Assembly (NCBI RefSeq): GCF_007860175.1
Contig: NZ_SJPX01000005.1
Coordinates: 1,026,115-1,090,114, forward strand
Length of the DNA: 64,000 nt
DNA from: Rubripirellula reticaptiva
Lineage (GTDB): Bacteria; Planctomycetota; Planctomycetia; Pirellulales; Pirellulaceae
Direction of reading: 5' to 3'
Shown: piece by piece, positions 26,789 to 35,517 of the stretch
Layout: every line of letters begins with the position of its first letter
How positions within the stretch are numbered: position 1 is the first letter of the stretch
Made by a program: the position numbers and the translations under genes
The notes under the pieces: generated by a model
The model's database searches: none
What the model was told of the DNA's origin: nothing
What the model saw: the letters and a program-made list of their open reading frames with translations, nothing else

Positions 26789-27937
26789 GTGAATGTGAAT
26801 CGATTGACGTCAGTGCCGTACGGCTCGTTTCAACGTCTCTGCCGAATCCAAGCGATGGTCTTCATCGCGATTGCGGCCACGCTTGGTTCTCATCTGCAGG
26901 TCGCTTCGGCCCAGAACAGTGCGGCCCAGAACAGTGCGGCTCAGGACGGTCTCAAACGCAAAGCCAGCTGGAATCGCTTCGATGCGGCTTCGATGGCTCA
27001 AATGATGCGATCGTCGATGGACGAATTCGGCGTCACGCCTGACGCAATGGACCGCGCAGCCGAAGACTTCCTGAACGCGATCGAATCCGATGACGCCGAC
27101 CCGCTGGACGCATTCGTGAAAGTCACCAGCCGGATGATCCCCGTGATCGGCGAATTGGTGTCGGTTTCCAACCAGAACATTTCCGTAGCGGCCGCCTCGG
27201 TCGACCCCAGCACGCCGACGTACGGCGCGATCGAATCTTTGCCCAAATCGATGCGAATGACGCTGCGGACCTGGCTGGGACGCGAACTTGTCCGCGCCCG
27301 ACTTTACGACGAAGCCCTACCAGTGATCGCCGAAGTCGATCCCGTCGAATCAATCGACCCAGCGGCTGCGTTGTATTACCGCGGCGCTTGCTACCACGCC
27401 TTGATGATGAAGAAAGAGGCGCTTGCCGACCTGCGACGCCTGCTTGAGAACAAAGACCAAGCCCCTGTCCGGTTCACACGCACGGCTCAGTTGATGGTTG
27501 CCGACATCAAGGGGCTCGAAGAAGACTCGCTGGACGAGATTTCGCGATTGATGACCGACGTGACTCGGCGTCTGGACCTGGGTCACACGTCTGAAACGAC
27601 CGAAAAGCAAGAACAAAAGATCATCGACAAGCTGACCAAACTGATCGAAAAAATTGAAGAACAGCAGAAACAGCAACAACAGCAGCAGCAACAACAATCT
27701 GGCGGAAACCCCAGCGGCGGCGGTGCTCAGGGCAACCCAATGGAGGACAGCAATATTGCTGGTGGCGGTGGCAATGGCGACGTTGACCGCAAAGGAATCG
27801 ACGCCAAAGACGGTTGGGGCAACCTGCCACCGGCCGAGCGAAACCAGGCATTGCAGCAGATCAGCCGCGACCTGCCGACGCACTATCGCGAAGCCATCGA
27901 GGCTTACTTTCGCAAATTGGCGACCGATGGAGCCTGA
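26789..27937 (+). CDS. Exported TPR-like protein with polyglutamine tract
   Basis: 382 residues, GTG start 7 bases after the previous stop, so co-transcribed. A signal peptide (AMVFIAIAATLGSHLQVASA) precedes a duplicated AQNSAAQNSAAQ. The middle (WLGRELVRARLYDEALPVIA and YYRGACYHALMMKKEALADL) has TPR-like helical pairs. Near residue 295 lies a run of about ten Gln, then a Gly/Asn-rich linker and a conserved C-terminal segment (LPPAERNQALQQISRDLP, THYREAIEAYFRKLA). That ending resembles the C-termini of other planctomycete proteins that flank DUF4175-like genes. Role unknown; probably a partner of the two preceding proteins. Confidence 0.75.
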   Translation: MNVNRLTSVPYGSFQRLCRIQAMVFIAIAATLGSHLQVASAQNSAAQNSAAQDGLKRKASWNRFDAASMAQMMRSSMDEFGVTPDAMDRAAEDFLNAIESDDADPLDAFVKVTSRMIPVIGELVSVSNQNISVAAASVDPSTPTYGAIESLPKSMRMTLRTWLGRELVRARLYDEALPVIAEVDPVESIDPAAALYYRGACYHALMMKKEALADLRRLLENKDQAPVRFTRTAQLMVADIKGLEEDSLDEISRLMTDVTRRLDLGHTSETTEKQEQKIIDKLTKLIEKIEEQQKQQQQQQQQQSGGNPSGGGAQGNPMEDSNIAGGGGNGDVDRKGIDAKDGWGNLPPAERNQALQQISRDLPTHYREAIEAYFRKLATDGA

Positions 27938-28054
27938 AAACGGGTTCCGGCGGCGGACAAAGGCAAATCGATCGACCGCCATTTCGCAATGGTCATTGAA
28001 CGCTATTGCTTTTGCGGCTATCTTCGCACTCTTCCCAAACGTGCCTTAGGCTGC

Positions 28055-28073
28055 GCCCGTATTGACGGGCTTT
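28055..28073 (+). terminator. Weak hairpin after the three-gene coiled-coil operon
   Basis: GCCCGT-ATTG-ACGGGC followed by TTTG lies 118 bases after the operon's last stop. The stem is only six pairs and the T tract short, so termination here is tentative. Confidence 0.3.
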
Positions 28074-28176
28074 GATATCAGCAGCCGTAACGCCGGCACA
28101 TGTCCACTGCGACCCGATCGGGCACGTCCATCGGTCGTCCCCCCCGGGACTCACCAGGTAAAGAGAACGACTCAGT

Positions 28177-31100
28177 ATGAGCGTCGATTTAGAAGCAATT
28201 GCCCAACGCGGGCATTGTGAAATTTCAAGTTTGCGTTTGGCACTTCCACTCCTTGAACAAGGATATACGCCGCCATTTTTGGCGCGTTATCGTCGTGATG
28301 AACTCGGCGGCTTGGACGAATCAAGCCTTTGGGGGCTTTCGGCGGCTGTCCAGACGGACAAGCAAATCGTCGAACGACGCGAGAGTCTGCAAACGATCTG
28401 GGAGGCCACGTCGCTGCAAGATCCTGCGATCGGCCATGCGATCAACAAGGCAAATTCGCTGCGAATGCTGTCTCGACTGTCACGCCGACTCAAGCACGAA
28501 GCCAGTGAAACGCCGTCCGATGCGACTCGTTTAGCGGTTCGGGTTCTGAACCCCCGCAAGGGCGACAGCAGCGACTTCGCCGAGATCGCCGCCATGGTCG
28601 ATGGCATCCAAAGCGTCGATGCTGCCTTCGATGATCTGGACAACGCGCTGGTTGAACGACTCGCTGGTGATCCGCGAATCATTAGCGCCGCGGTCCGTTG
28701 GTTGGCCAAGAATGCTCGCATCCATATCGCCAAGATCAGCGACCCGCACGTCGCAGGTGAAGACGACGCCGAAGCGGCACCGAAATCAAAGAAGAAGAAA
28801 AAGAAGGGTCCTAAGACCGATGCGACTGCAACGCCTGATGCGACTGTGGCGCCCGATGCGACTGCGGCCCCGGACGCCGCGACTGCGGATTCAGCCGACG
28901 TAAAAGCAACCGATGCCGAAGGCGCCGATGACGCTTCCGCTGCGACGGAAGTGGCTGCGACGGAATCGCCCGCCGCAGTTGTTGATGCAACAACCGCTGT
29001 TGAAACGCCGACCGCTGAAACGCCGGCTACCGAAGCAGAAACGACCGCACCGGTTGCGGAATCACTTGCTACTGCAGAAGAAACACCTGCAGTCGTCGCC
29101 CCTACAGCAGAGACTCCTGCAACCGAGACTCCTGCAACCGAAACTCCTACAGCCGACGCTCCCGCAGCCGACGCCAAGCCGGAACTTGAGATTCCTGCTT
29201 TTTCAGCGGACGATTCCGATAAGGACGCTACGAACGACAAGGCGAAGGCGACCGCATCGGTCAACAACGCCAAGCCGGCCAAGAAACCTAAAAAAGTCTC
29301 TCCACGCCAGCGCCGCCGCCGATGGCTCGTTGGCGTACTGAAGCCACTGCAAGGCAAACGCTTCACGTCTGACAAACTCAGCTCGTTCCAACTGGTAATG
29401 CTTGGCCGTGCTCTGCGCAGCCAAGTTGCCGAATGTGGATTTGAATACGACGCTGGCAAATTGGTTGCTGAATTGCAACGAACCGCCGCCGGATTCAATC
29501 ACCATCTCGAGGACCGAATGCGGGACATTGTTCTGCAGAACGAAGCCAGCATTCGCGAAGCTGCCGAAATCGCGTGGTGGGACGACGTCCAAGAACGAGC
29601 TTCGGCTCGATTGGTCACGATCACCGCTGACCACTTGCGCCGCCAAGTCAATCGAGGCAGTGTCGACGCCAAGGTCGTCATGTCGATCGATGCCGTCGGT
29701 CCTCGCACCGCAGCAACAACGGTGGTTTCGGCTGACGGACGTGTGCTGCGCACCGAAGACCTGCCGTGCCAATTGTCAGCTTCCCAGCGTGGCCAGGCGG
29801 TCGCGCGGATGGGCGAACTGATCCACACTTATCACGTCGACTTGATCGTGATCAGCAACGGGCCGGCGCGACGTGCAACGATGATCGCGTTGGGCGATCT
29901 GATCGCCGCATCGCCTGAAAAATCGATCCGCTGGACGCTTGCGGACCGCAGCGGAGCCGACGCGTACTCGGGCAGTAGCGTGTCGGACCAAGAAATGCGT
30001 TCGACGCCGCGACGTTTCCGATCGGCCGCTTGGTTGGCTTTTTCAGTGCTACAGCCGGCTCAGTCGCTGGCCAAGGTTGATCCGCTGAAACTGCGACTCA
30101 GCTCGTTCCAACGCGAACTCGCCGATGAAGCTCTCAGCGAAACGCTGGAAAACGTGATGATCAGTGGTGCTTCTCGAGGCGGAGTCGATGCAAACTCGGC
30201 ACCGCAATCATGGCTGCGTCGTCTGCCTGGCGTGACACCCGAAGTCGCTGCAGCAATCGATGCCGCTCGTCGCCAATCGCTATTCAGTTCACGAGACGCG
30301 ATCAGTGAAATTGCGAACTGGCCAAGCGCCGTTGAAAGCCGTCAATCGCTGCCGTTCTTGCGAGTCTTCGGCAGCCCCGAAACTCTTGACGGTACGCTGA
30401 TCCACCCCGACGATTACCCGCTGGCGAAGAAACTAGCGACCACGTTGGCGATTGAACTGCCACCGGCGACGCCGCCGGGATACTCGCCACCAGACTTTAG
30501 CGCGGGCGCGGCAAGCGACGAAATCAAGCCAATCGAAGTGGCTCAAGAAGTAACAACCGCCAAGGTGGAAGACTTCACAGCAAAGGGCGAAGAGTCGCCA
30601 GAATTTGCGATCTCGGATGATCCGTCAACCGAAACGGCCAGCGAAGAGAACCGTCTGGAATCCGAATCGACAGACGCAGAAACGGCGACCACAGAAACAT
30701 CGCCTGCCGACGCATCTGCGGAAGCAACTGCAACGCCTGACAACGACGCCAGTGCCGAAACAACCGCCAATTCGGCGGTTGACACAGAGGCCGACTCGGC
30801 TTCGGAACCTGCAACGCCGACGACACCGGACACCGCCGTCGCGGCGACGGCCGACCCGATGCGTCAGCCACGTCCCGATCGCGCCAAGATTGACAAGTGC
30901 ATCAAAGAATGGCAAATCGGCACACGGCGGACTCACCAAATCGTCCATTGGCTGTGCGACCCGTTCGGCGACAGCGACGCCAGTGGTTCGCCGCCGGCTG
31001 TCTTGTCGACGATGCCATCGACCAAAGCACTGCGCCCCGGCGATCCCGTCATCGGCGTCGTCGTTGGCGTGATGCCATTCGGTGTCTTCGTTGAACTTGC

Positions 31101-31887
31101 CCCTGATTGCAGCGGCTTGATCCACGTCAGCCGCGTGTCGGACTCCTATGTTGAAGACTTGCACGAGGCTGTCCAGATCGGTGACGTTGTCACGGCATGG
31201 GTAACCGGCATCGACGAAAAACGTCGCCGTGTTGGTCTCAGTGCCATCTCACCGGAACGCGAAATCGAACTCGAAGAAGCTCGCCGCGCTCGCACCTCGC
31301 GGCCTCAGCACGCAGGCGGAAATCGCGGTGGTGCAAACCGCGGTGCAAGCGGCGGCGAACGGTCCCAGGGTCAGGGGCAAGGCCAAGGCAATCGCGGCCG
31401 ATCCGGCGCAGCCCCATCTGGCGATCGCCCACCACGCCAAGGCAGTGGTGGCGGAAACCGCGGCGCCCGAGACGGCAATCGTGGCGGACGTCCGACCGGT
31501 GGCGGTCGTGGCGGTGCAGGCGGCGGACGATCGTTCAGCAAGAAACCAGAAACGTATCGCGTGGTCGCCAAAGCGGATGCCAAACCGCTGACCGACGCGA
31601 TGCAGGATGGCAAAGAACCGCTACGTTCATTTGGCGACTTGTTGCAGTTTTTTGGCAAAGACACCAAAACAGTGACGGAAAAGCCCGCGCCGAAACCGAA
31701 GAAGCCGAAGCCTGCTCCGACAACCGATGCCAGCGCCGAAGAGAAGGCCAAACCAGACGTTGCTCCGGAAACTCCTTCTGCTGCACCAGAATCGCCCGTT
31801 GCAGCACAACCGCCACAGGCTTCCGCATCGGAAACGGCAGCAACGCCGCCGAACTCTCCAGACCAAGCTGACAAGCCTGACGCATGA
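28177..31887 (+). CDS. Tex-like RNA-binding protein with S1 domain, disordered insertions and RGG tail
   Basis: 1236 residues against about 720-780 for bacterial Tex. The N-terminal Tex helical domain is at about 1-190 (PPFLARYRRDELGGLDE). An Ala/Thr/Pro/Glu-rich insertion follows at about 200-370. Then come helical and YqgF-like regions (MSIDAVGPRTAATTVVSADG near 500), a helix-hairpin-helix region near 680 (WLRRLPGVTPEVAAAIDAAR), a second acidic insertion at about 800-890, an S1 domain at about 950-1025 (GVVVGVMPFGVFVELAPDCS), a Gly/Arg-rich tail at about 1040-1120, and a Pro/Ala tail. Tex proteins bind nucleic acid and affect transcription. The insertions account for the extra length. It overlaps the next gene as ATGA. 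Confidence 0.85.
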   Translation: MSVDLEAIAQRGHCEISSLRLALPLLEQGYTPPFLARYRRDELGGLDESSLWGLSAAVQTDKQIVERRESLQTIWEATSLQDPAIGHAINKANSLRMLSRLSRRLKHEASETPSDATRLAVRVLNPRKGDSSDFAEIAAMVDGIQSVDAAFDDLDNALVERLAGDPRIISAAVRWLAKNARIHIAKISDPHVAGEDDAEAAPKSKKKKKKGPKTDATATPDATVAPDATAAPDAATADSADVKATDAEGADDASAATEVAATESPAAVVDATTAVETPTAETPATEAETTAPVAESLATAEETPAVVAPTAETPATETPATETPTADAPAADAKPELEIPAFSADDSDKDATNDKAKATASVNNAKPAKKPKKVSPRQRRRRWLVGVLKPLQGKRFTSDKLSSFQLVMLGRALRSQVAECGFEYDAGKLVAELQRTAAGFNHHLEDRMRDIVLQNEASIREAAEIAWWDDVQERASARLVTITADHLRRQVNRGSVDAKVVMSIDAVGPRTAATTVVSADGRVLRTEDLPCQLSASQRGQAVARMGELIHTYHVDLIVISNGPARRATMIALGDLIAASPEKSIRWTLADRSGADAYSGSSVSDQEMRSTPRRFRSAAWLAFSVLQPAQSLAKVDPLKLRLSSFQRELADEALSETLENVMISGASRGGVDANSAPQSWLRRLPGVTPEVAAAIDAARRQSLFSSRDAISEIANWPSAVESRQSLPFLRVFGSPETLDGTLIHPDDYPLAKKLATTLAIELPPATPPGYSPPDFSAGAASDEIKPIEVAQEVTTAKVEDFTAKGEESPEFAISDDPSTETASEENRLESESTDAETATTETSPADASAEATATPDNDASAETTANSAVDTEADSASEPATPTTPDTAVAATADPMRQPRPDRAKIDKCIKEWQIGTRRTHQIVHWLCDPFGDSDASGSPPAVLSTMPSTKALRPGDPVIGVVVGVMPFGVFVELAPDCSGLIHVSRVSDSYVEDLHEAVQIGDVVTAWVTGIDEKRRRVGLSAISPEREIELEEARRARTSRPQHAGGNRGGANRGASGGERSQGQGQGQGNRGRSGAAPSGDRPPRQGSGGGNRGARDGNRGGRPTGGGRGGAGGGRSFSKKPETYRVVAKADAKPLTDAMQDGKEPLRSFGDLLQFFGKDTKTVTEKPAPKPKKPKPAPTTDASAEEKAKPDVAPETPSAAPESPVAAQPPQASASETAATPPNSPDQADKPDA

Positions 31888-32378
31888 GTGACGACTTCGA
31901 TTCACGACTGAACGCGGCAATCAATCGCGGGCAAAAAAGAGCTGACCAAAAAGCGTCAGCCCAACGCGCCAAAGAGATGTCGGAAGACGAACTGCGACGG
32001 CTGCACACGTCGTTGCGGCTGTCGTTGTCCGAGCGAATCGAACAGGCTGTCCACAAGGTTGCCGACCACTTCCCGGGTTTTCGCGAAGAATCGCTATTCG
32101 GCGAAGGCGGCTGGGGTGCGGCGTGCTATCGCGACGACTTGAAGTTGGTCGCCGGGCGGCGAGAGAACCAGTACAGCCGACTAGAAATGATGATTCGCCC
32201 CTACAGCGATTCACGGGTGCTTGACCTGAAAGGCAAAGGCACCGTCATGAACCGCGAGCTTTTCAACCGATCATTCTTTACGCCGATCGGCGAAGTCGAA
32301 TCCGAAGAATTCGAGCAACTGATCGACAGTTGGGCGATCGAGTACGCGGAAGTCTACGCGTTAAAAACGCGAGTTTAA
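31884..32378 (+). CDS. Conserved hypothetical protein coupled to the Tex-like gene
   Basis: 164 residues; its ATG overlaps the stop of the Tex-like gene (ATGA), so translation is coupled. The N-terminal half is charged and helical (SEDELRRLHTSLRLSLSERI); the second half has a mixed alpha/beta pattern with FGEGGWGAACYRDDLKL and YSRLEMMIRPYS. No signal peptide or membrane segment, so it is cytoplasmic. I do not recognise the family. The coupling suggests it is a partner of the RNA-binding protein. Confidence 0.75.
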   Translation: MSDDFDSRLNAAINRGQKRADQKASAQRAKEMSEDELRRLHTSLRLSLSERIEQAVHKVADHFPGFREESLFGEGGWGAACYRDDLKLVAGRRENQYSRLEMMIRPYSDSRVLDLKGKGTVMNRELFNRSFFTPIGEVESEEFEQLIDSWAIEYAEVYALKTRV

Positions 32379-32504
32379 AACCACCAAGTGCATTGCCCGG
32401 TCCGTTTCCACTATGGCGAGGCTCGTCAAGACTTTGACGCGGCAAAAGTTTTGACGTCTTTCGCCACGCCATTTCAAGAAACCTGAAAGCGGCCGATTCG
32501 CAGA

Positions 32505-33443
32505 TCAGCTGACCGGTTGGGCGAGTGACTTGCCGACTTTCACTAGCAAATCCTTGCTCTTTTGGATGCCTTCCATCTCGCCGAGCACGCTGCCTTCGTA
32601 TTCGATGCCGACGTAGCCGTGATAGCCATGTGCGAGGACGATTTCCATCATCTTCGTATAGTCCGTGTGCGTCTCGTTTCCTTCGGCATCAAAGTCGTGC
32701 GTCTTGGCACTGACGGCCTTGGCGAACGGCATCAGCTCGGCAACACCTTGGTAACGATCGTACTCTTCGGGGTTGTCACCGCGCTTGATGAAGAAGTTGC
32801 CGAAATCGGGCAGCGTGCCACAGTTGTCCATTCCAACCATTTTGATCGTTTCCGACAACCACTTGCCATTGCTGCTGAGTCCACCGTGATTTTCCACGAT
32901 CACGTTCAGACCATGCGGCGCTGCAAATTGACTTAGTTGCCGCAAGCCATCGGAAGCCAACTTCTGCTGTTCTTCGAAGCTGCCTTTGCTGGCCGCGTTG
33001 ACGCGAATCGAATGGCAACCCAAGAATTTTGCTGCCTCGACCCAGCGGTGGTGCTTCTCGACGGCTTGCTTTCGTTTCGCAGTGTCAGGATCACCGAGAT
33101 TGCCTTCGCCATCGACCATGATCAACAGACTCTTGACGCCTTCGCTGTCGGCACGGTCCTTCATGTCTGCCAGATATGCCTTGTCGTTGGCTTTGTCTTT
33201 AAAAAACTGATTGACGTACTCAACTCCGTCAATGCCGAAGTCTTGCTTAGCGATTCGAGCAAAATCGAGATTCGTGATCTTCGACGACTCATCTTTCAGT
33301 GCGCGGTGCAGCGACCATTCGGCTAACGAAATCTTAAATGGCAACTCACCCGATTCGGCTTCGTCGGCTCGTGATCGACCGGCCCCCAGCGTCGTGGCGA
33401 AAGCGGCAGCGGCGGTGGCTTGCAAAAATTGACGTCGAAACAT
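32505..33443 (-). CDS. Exported TIM-barrel protein, sugar phosphate isomerase/epimerase-like
   Basis: 312 residues. The N-terminus [20 protein letters not shown] carries a Tat-type RRQFLQ motif and ends with a likely cut after SRA, so it should be exported folded. The body is a xylose-isomerase-like barrel: [46 protein letters not shown] and YVGIEYEG place metal-binding Glu/His residues at strand ends. Such secreted barrel proteins are expanded in planctomycetes and presumably act on sugars, but their reactions are mostly unknown. Confidence 0.85.
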   Translation of the reverse strand: MFRRQFLQATAAAAFATTLGAGRSRADEAESGELPFKISLAEWSLHRALKDESSKITNLDFARIAKQDFGIDGVEYVNQFFKDKANDKAYLADMKDRADSEGVKSLLIMVDGEGNLGDPDTAKRKQAVEKHHRWVEAAKFLGCHSIRVNAASKGSFEEQQKLASDGLRQLSQFAAPHGLNVIVENHGGLSSNGKWLSETIKMVGMDNCGTLPDFGNFFIKRGDNPEEYDRYQGVAELMPFAKAVSAKTHDFDAEGNETHTDYTKMMEIVLAHGYHGYVGIEYEGSVLGEMEGIQKSKDLLVKVGKSLAQPVS

Positions 33444-33509
33444 AGAGGTAGTCTCTTGGTGAGAACGGAAGGGAAGGAAAACTAATGTGTCAGTAATACG
33501 CGAACTGCG

Positions 33510-35144
33510 TTATTTGGCGGATGGCGTCTGGGCCTCGATCGCCCATGTGTGGGCCATCGCCAATCGTTCATCACGAGGACCGTGCAAAAACAGCAACGCA
33601 TCTGCGCCGCCAACGATATCGAAGGCCATTTCGACTTCGGGCTCGGTCAACAGACCGAGCGACTGGTACAGTCGGATTTCAGCAAGCGTTTGCAATGTTT
33701 TTGCTTTCGCACCGCCGATCAACACAGCGACTCGGCCGCGTGCCGCAGCAGCCGTCAGAGCCGTCGGCATCGGTACCAATTTGGTTTCGCGTTCGATCAA
33801 GGCAAACAAGGTGCCCATTTGTTCGGTGACGTAGGCTCGCTCATCCGCCATACGACCAGAAGCAACCAACTGCGAAGCTTCCAGGCTGTCGATTCCTTTG
33901 GTCAGCGCCAACTGCTTGCCAGTCGCCACGTTGAACAATCGGCAACGCGAAACATTTTGAGTCTTGCCCGTGCGACCAGGCTTTAGCAGCACGTCAAAGT
34001 GCAACAAGAAATCGATCCCATTCCGCTTGGCGTCCGCCAGCATGTCATTCGAGGGCCCGGAACCGACAAAGTTCAAACCAGGTTTCCACATCGGCAAAGG
34101 CTCCGGCGTGATCGAAAGCGTCTCATCCAATTCGGGCGACATCATCGATGATCGGACTGGCGGAGCTGCACCGACAGGTACAACCGGTTGACCGCCCGCT
34201 CGGGGATCAACGGGCGGCGGTGGCGCGACTCCGGTAAACAATGCACCAAAATCACCGGACGAGAATCGGCTCGCAAAATCTTCGGCAACCATGGTCGCAA
34301 CCAGACCCAGGTTTTCGTCCATCACTTTTTCGGTGCCGGCATCCAGCATTTCTCGCACCTTTTGGACGGGCGGCTTGGGACGCACCATGGGTCCACCTGG
34401 ACCGTCCATTCCATATTCACCATCCATCCCCATCCCAGACTGCATTGCGTCTTGCATTTCTTGTTCCATCCGCATGGAATCGTCCATTCCCTGCATCTCT
34501 TCGTCCGGATAGCCCGACATCGAATCGTCATACCCGCCGCCGCCCGCCGCCATTCGGCGACCGGGGGGAGTCGCACCTTCACGAATTGGCGAGGGATCGG
34601 TAACCTCTTCGCTGCCTCGGATCGCGATCGACGCGCCCCATCGCAACGCCCAAACGGGGCGTCGCAGCGACATGCTGAACTTAGCACTGCGGATCACAGC
34701 AGAAGCTTCGTCATACTCAGTCGCCATGTGCCCGCACATCAATTCGATCGCAATGGCTGAATTGCCGGCTGCAAACGCCTGATCGGCTTCGCGGCTGAGC
34801 ACCGGTCCCGTCACAACTTCGACCGCAGTTTCGGGGGCAAACAACGGAGACAACTTAAATCCGTCAGTCAGCGAGACCAGGTCAGCGAGATAGGTTTGCG
34901 TCACATCAGACTTGGCATTTCCCCCGCCGCCGCCATACCCACCGCCATATCCGCCGTTCATTTCCTCCTCGTAGGGATCGTATCCCATCTCCATTTCTTG
35001 CTCTTCCATTTGCTGCCGCATCTGTTCCTCGTAGTCAGCGCCAGGGCCTCCAGGGGGCTGAGCAGCAGCGGTTCCGAGCAACTGGAAAGCCAGAAATGCA
35101 ATTCCCAAGAACGTCGTGACGATTCGCAATACAGACGCAAACAT
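33510..35144 (-). CDS. Exported Met/Gly-rich protein, unknown function
   Basis: 544 residues from an ATG preceded by a good Shine-Dalgarno (AAGGAAG). A signal peptide (VTTFLGIAFLAFQLLGTAAA, cut before QPP) is followed by a tract rich in Met, Glu, Tyr and Gly (MEEQEMEMGYDPYEEEMNGG), a Gly-rich run, a short ordered part, a second Met/Asp-rich low-complexity tract around 200-260, and a conserved C-terminal domain of about 250 residues (WKPGLNFVGSGPSNDML, IDFLLHFDVLLKPG). It may bind metal through Met/acidic residues but this is speculation. No family recognised. Confidence 0.75.
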   Translation of the reverse strand: MFASVLRIVTTFLGIAFLAFQLLGTAAAQPPGGPGADYEEQMRQQMEEQEMEMGYDPYEEEMNGGYGGGYGGGGGNAKSDVTQTYLADLVSLTDGFKLSPLFAPETAVEVVTGPVLSREADQAFAAGNSAIAIELMCGHMATEYDEASAVIRSAKFSMSLRRPVWALRWGASIAIRGSEEVTDPSPIREGATPPGRRMAAGGGGYDDSMSGYPDEEMQGMDDSMRMEQEMQDAMQSGMGMDGEYGMDGPGGPMVRPKPPVQKVREMLDAGTEKVMDENLGLVATMVAEDFASRFSSGDFGALFTGVAPPPPVDPRAGGQPVVPVGAAPPVRSSMMSPELDETLSITPEPLPMWKPGLNFVGSGPSNDMLADAKRNGIDFLLHFDVLLKPGRTGKTQNVSRCRLFNVATGKQLALTKGIDSLEASQLVASGRMADERAYVTEQMGTLFALIERETKLVPMPTALTAAAARGRVAVLIGGAKAKTLQTLAEIRLYQSLGLLTEPEVEMAFDIVGGADALLFLHGPRDERLAMAHTWAIEAQTPSAK

Positions 35145-35517
35145 GAGCTTCCTTTATCGAAACCGGCGATTGCCGGGACTCCCGGTCGGCAGAATTGCCG
35201 GCAAAGGTGCAGCAACTGCGAAACAGAACTTTTGGACAAAATTTCCTGATCATTCCAGGCACCGGGTATCATAAATCCTTCCGGTGGCGTTGTGGGGCGA
35301 TTTCCCAACAATTCCGACCACAGGCTGCAAAGACGAAGGCTTCCGGCGGTTGCTCAATTGCCCCCCGAAGAGGGCTTCTGGCGAGTTCCAACCGGATGAG
35401 GGAAACTTTTGCACCGGTGGCTGCGTCTGATAGGACGAAAGTGGATCTTCGCTTACGGACGATTTTCTGCATTTCCGGATCTTCATTTCCTCTGTTTCAT
35501 TGTCGAATAAGCACCCG
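35145..35517. other. Divergent intergenic region between two exported-protein genes
   Basis: 373 bases between the Met/Gly-rich protein gene (leftward) and the dockerin protein gene (rightward). It must contain both promoters, but I found no clear -10/-35 pair, hairpin or repeat. A TTG at 35500 would extend the dockerin protein by six residues; ATG 35518 is preferred. Confidence 0.5.

Noticed and set aside
28287..29498. A 403-residue minus-strand frame opposite the Tex-like gene
   Set aside because: It is an Ala/Ser/Val-rich shadow of the plus-strand low-complexity insertion.
32424..32439. CGTCAA-GACT-TTGACG hairpin after the 164-residue gene as terminator
   Set aside because: Only six pairs and no T tract follows on either strand.
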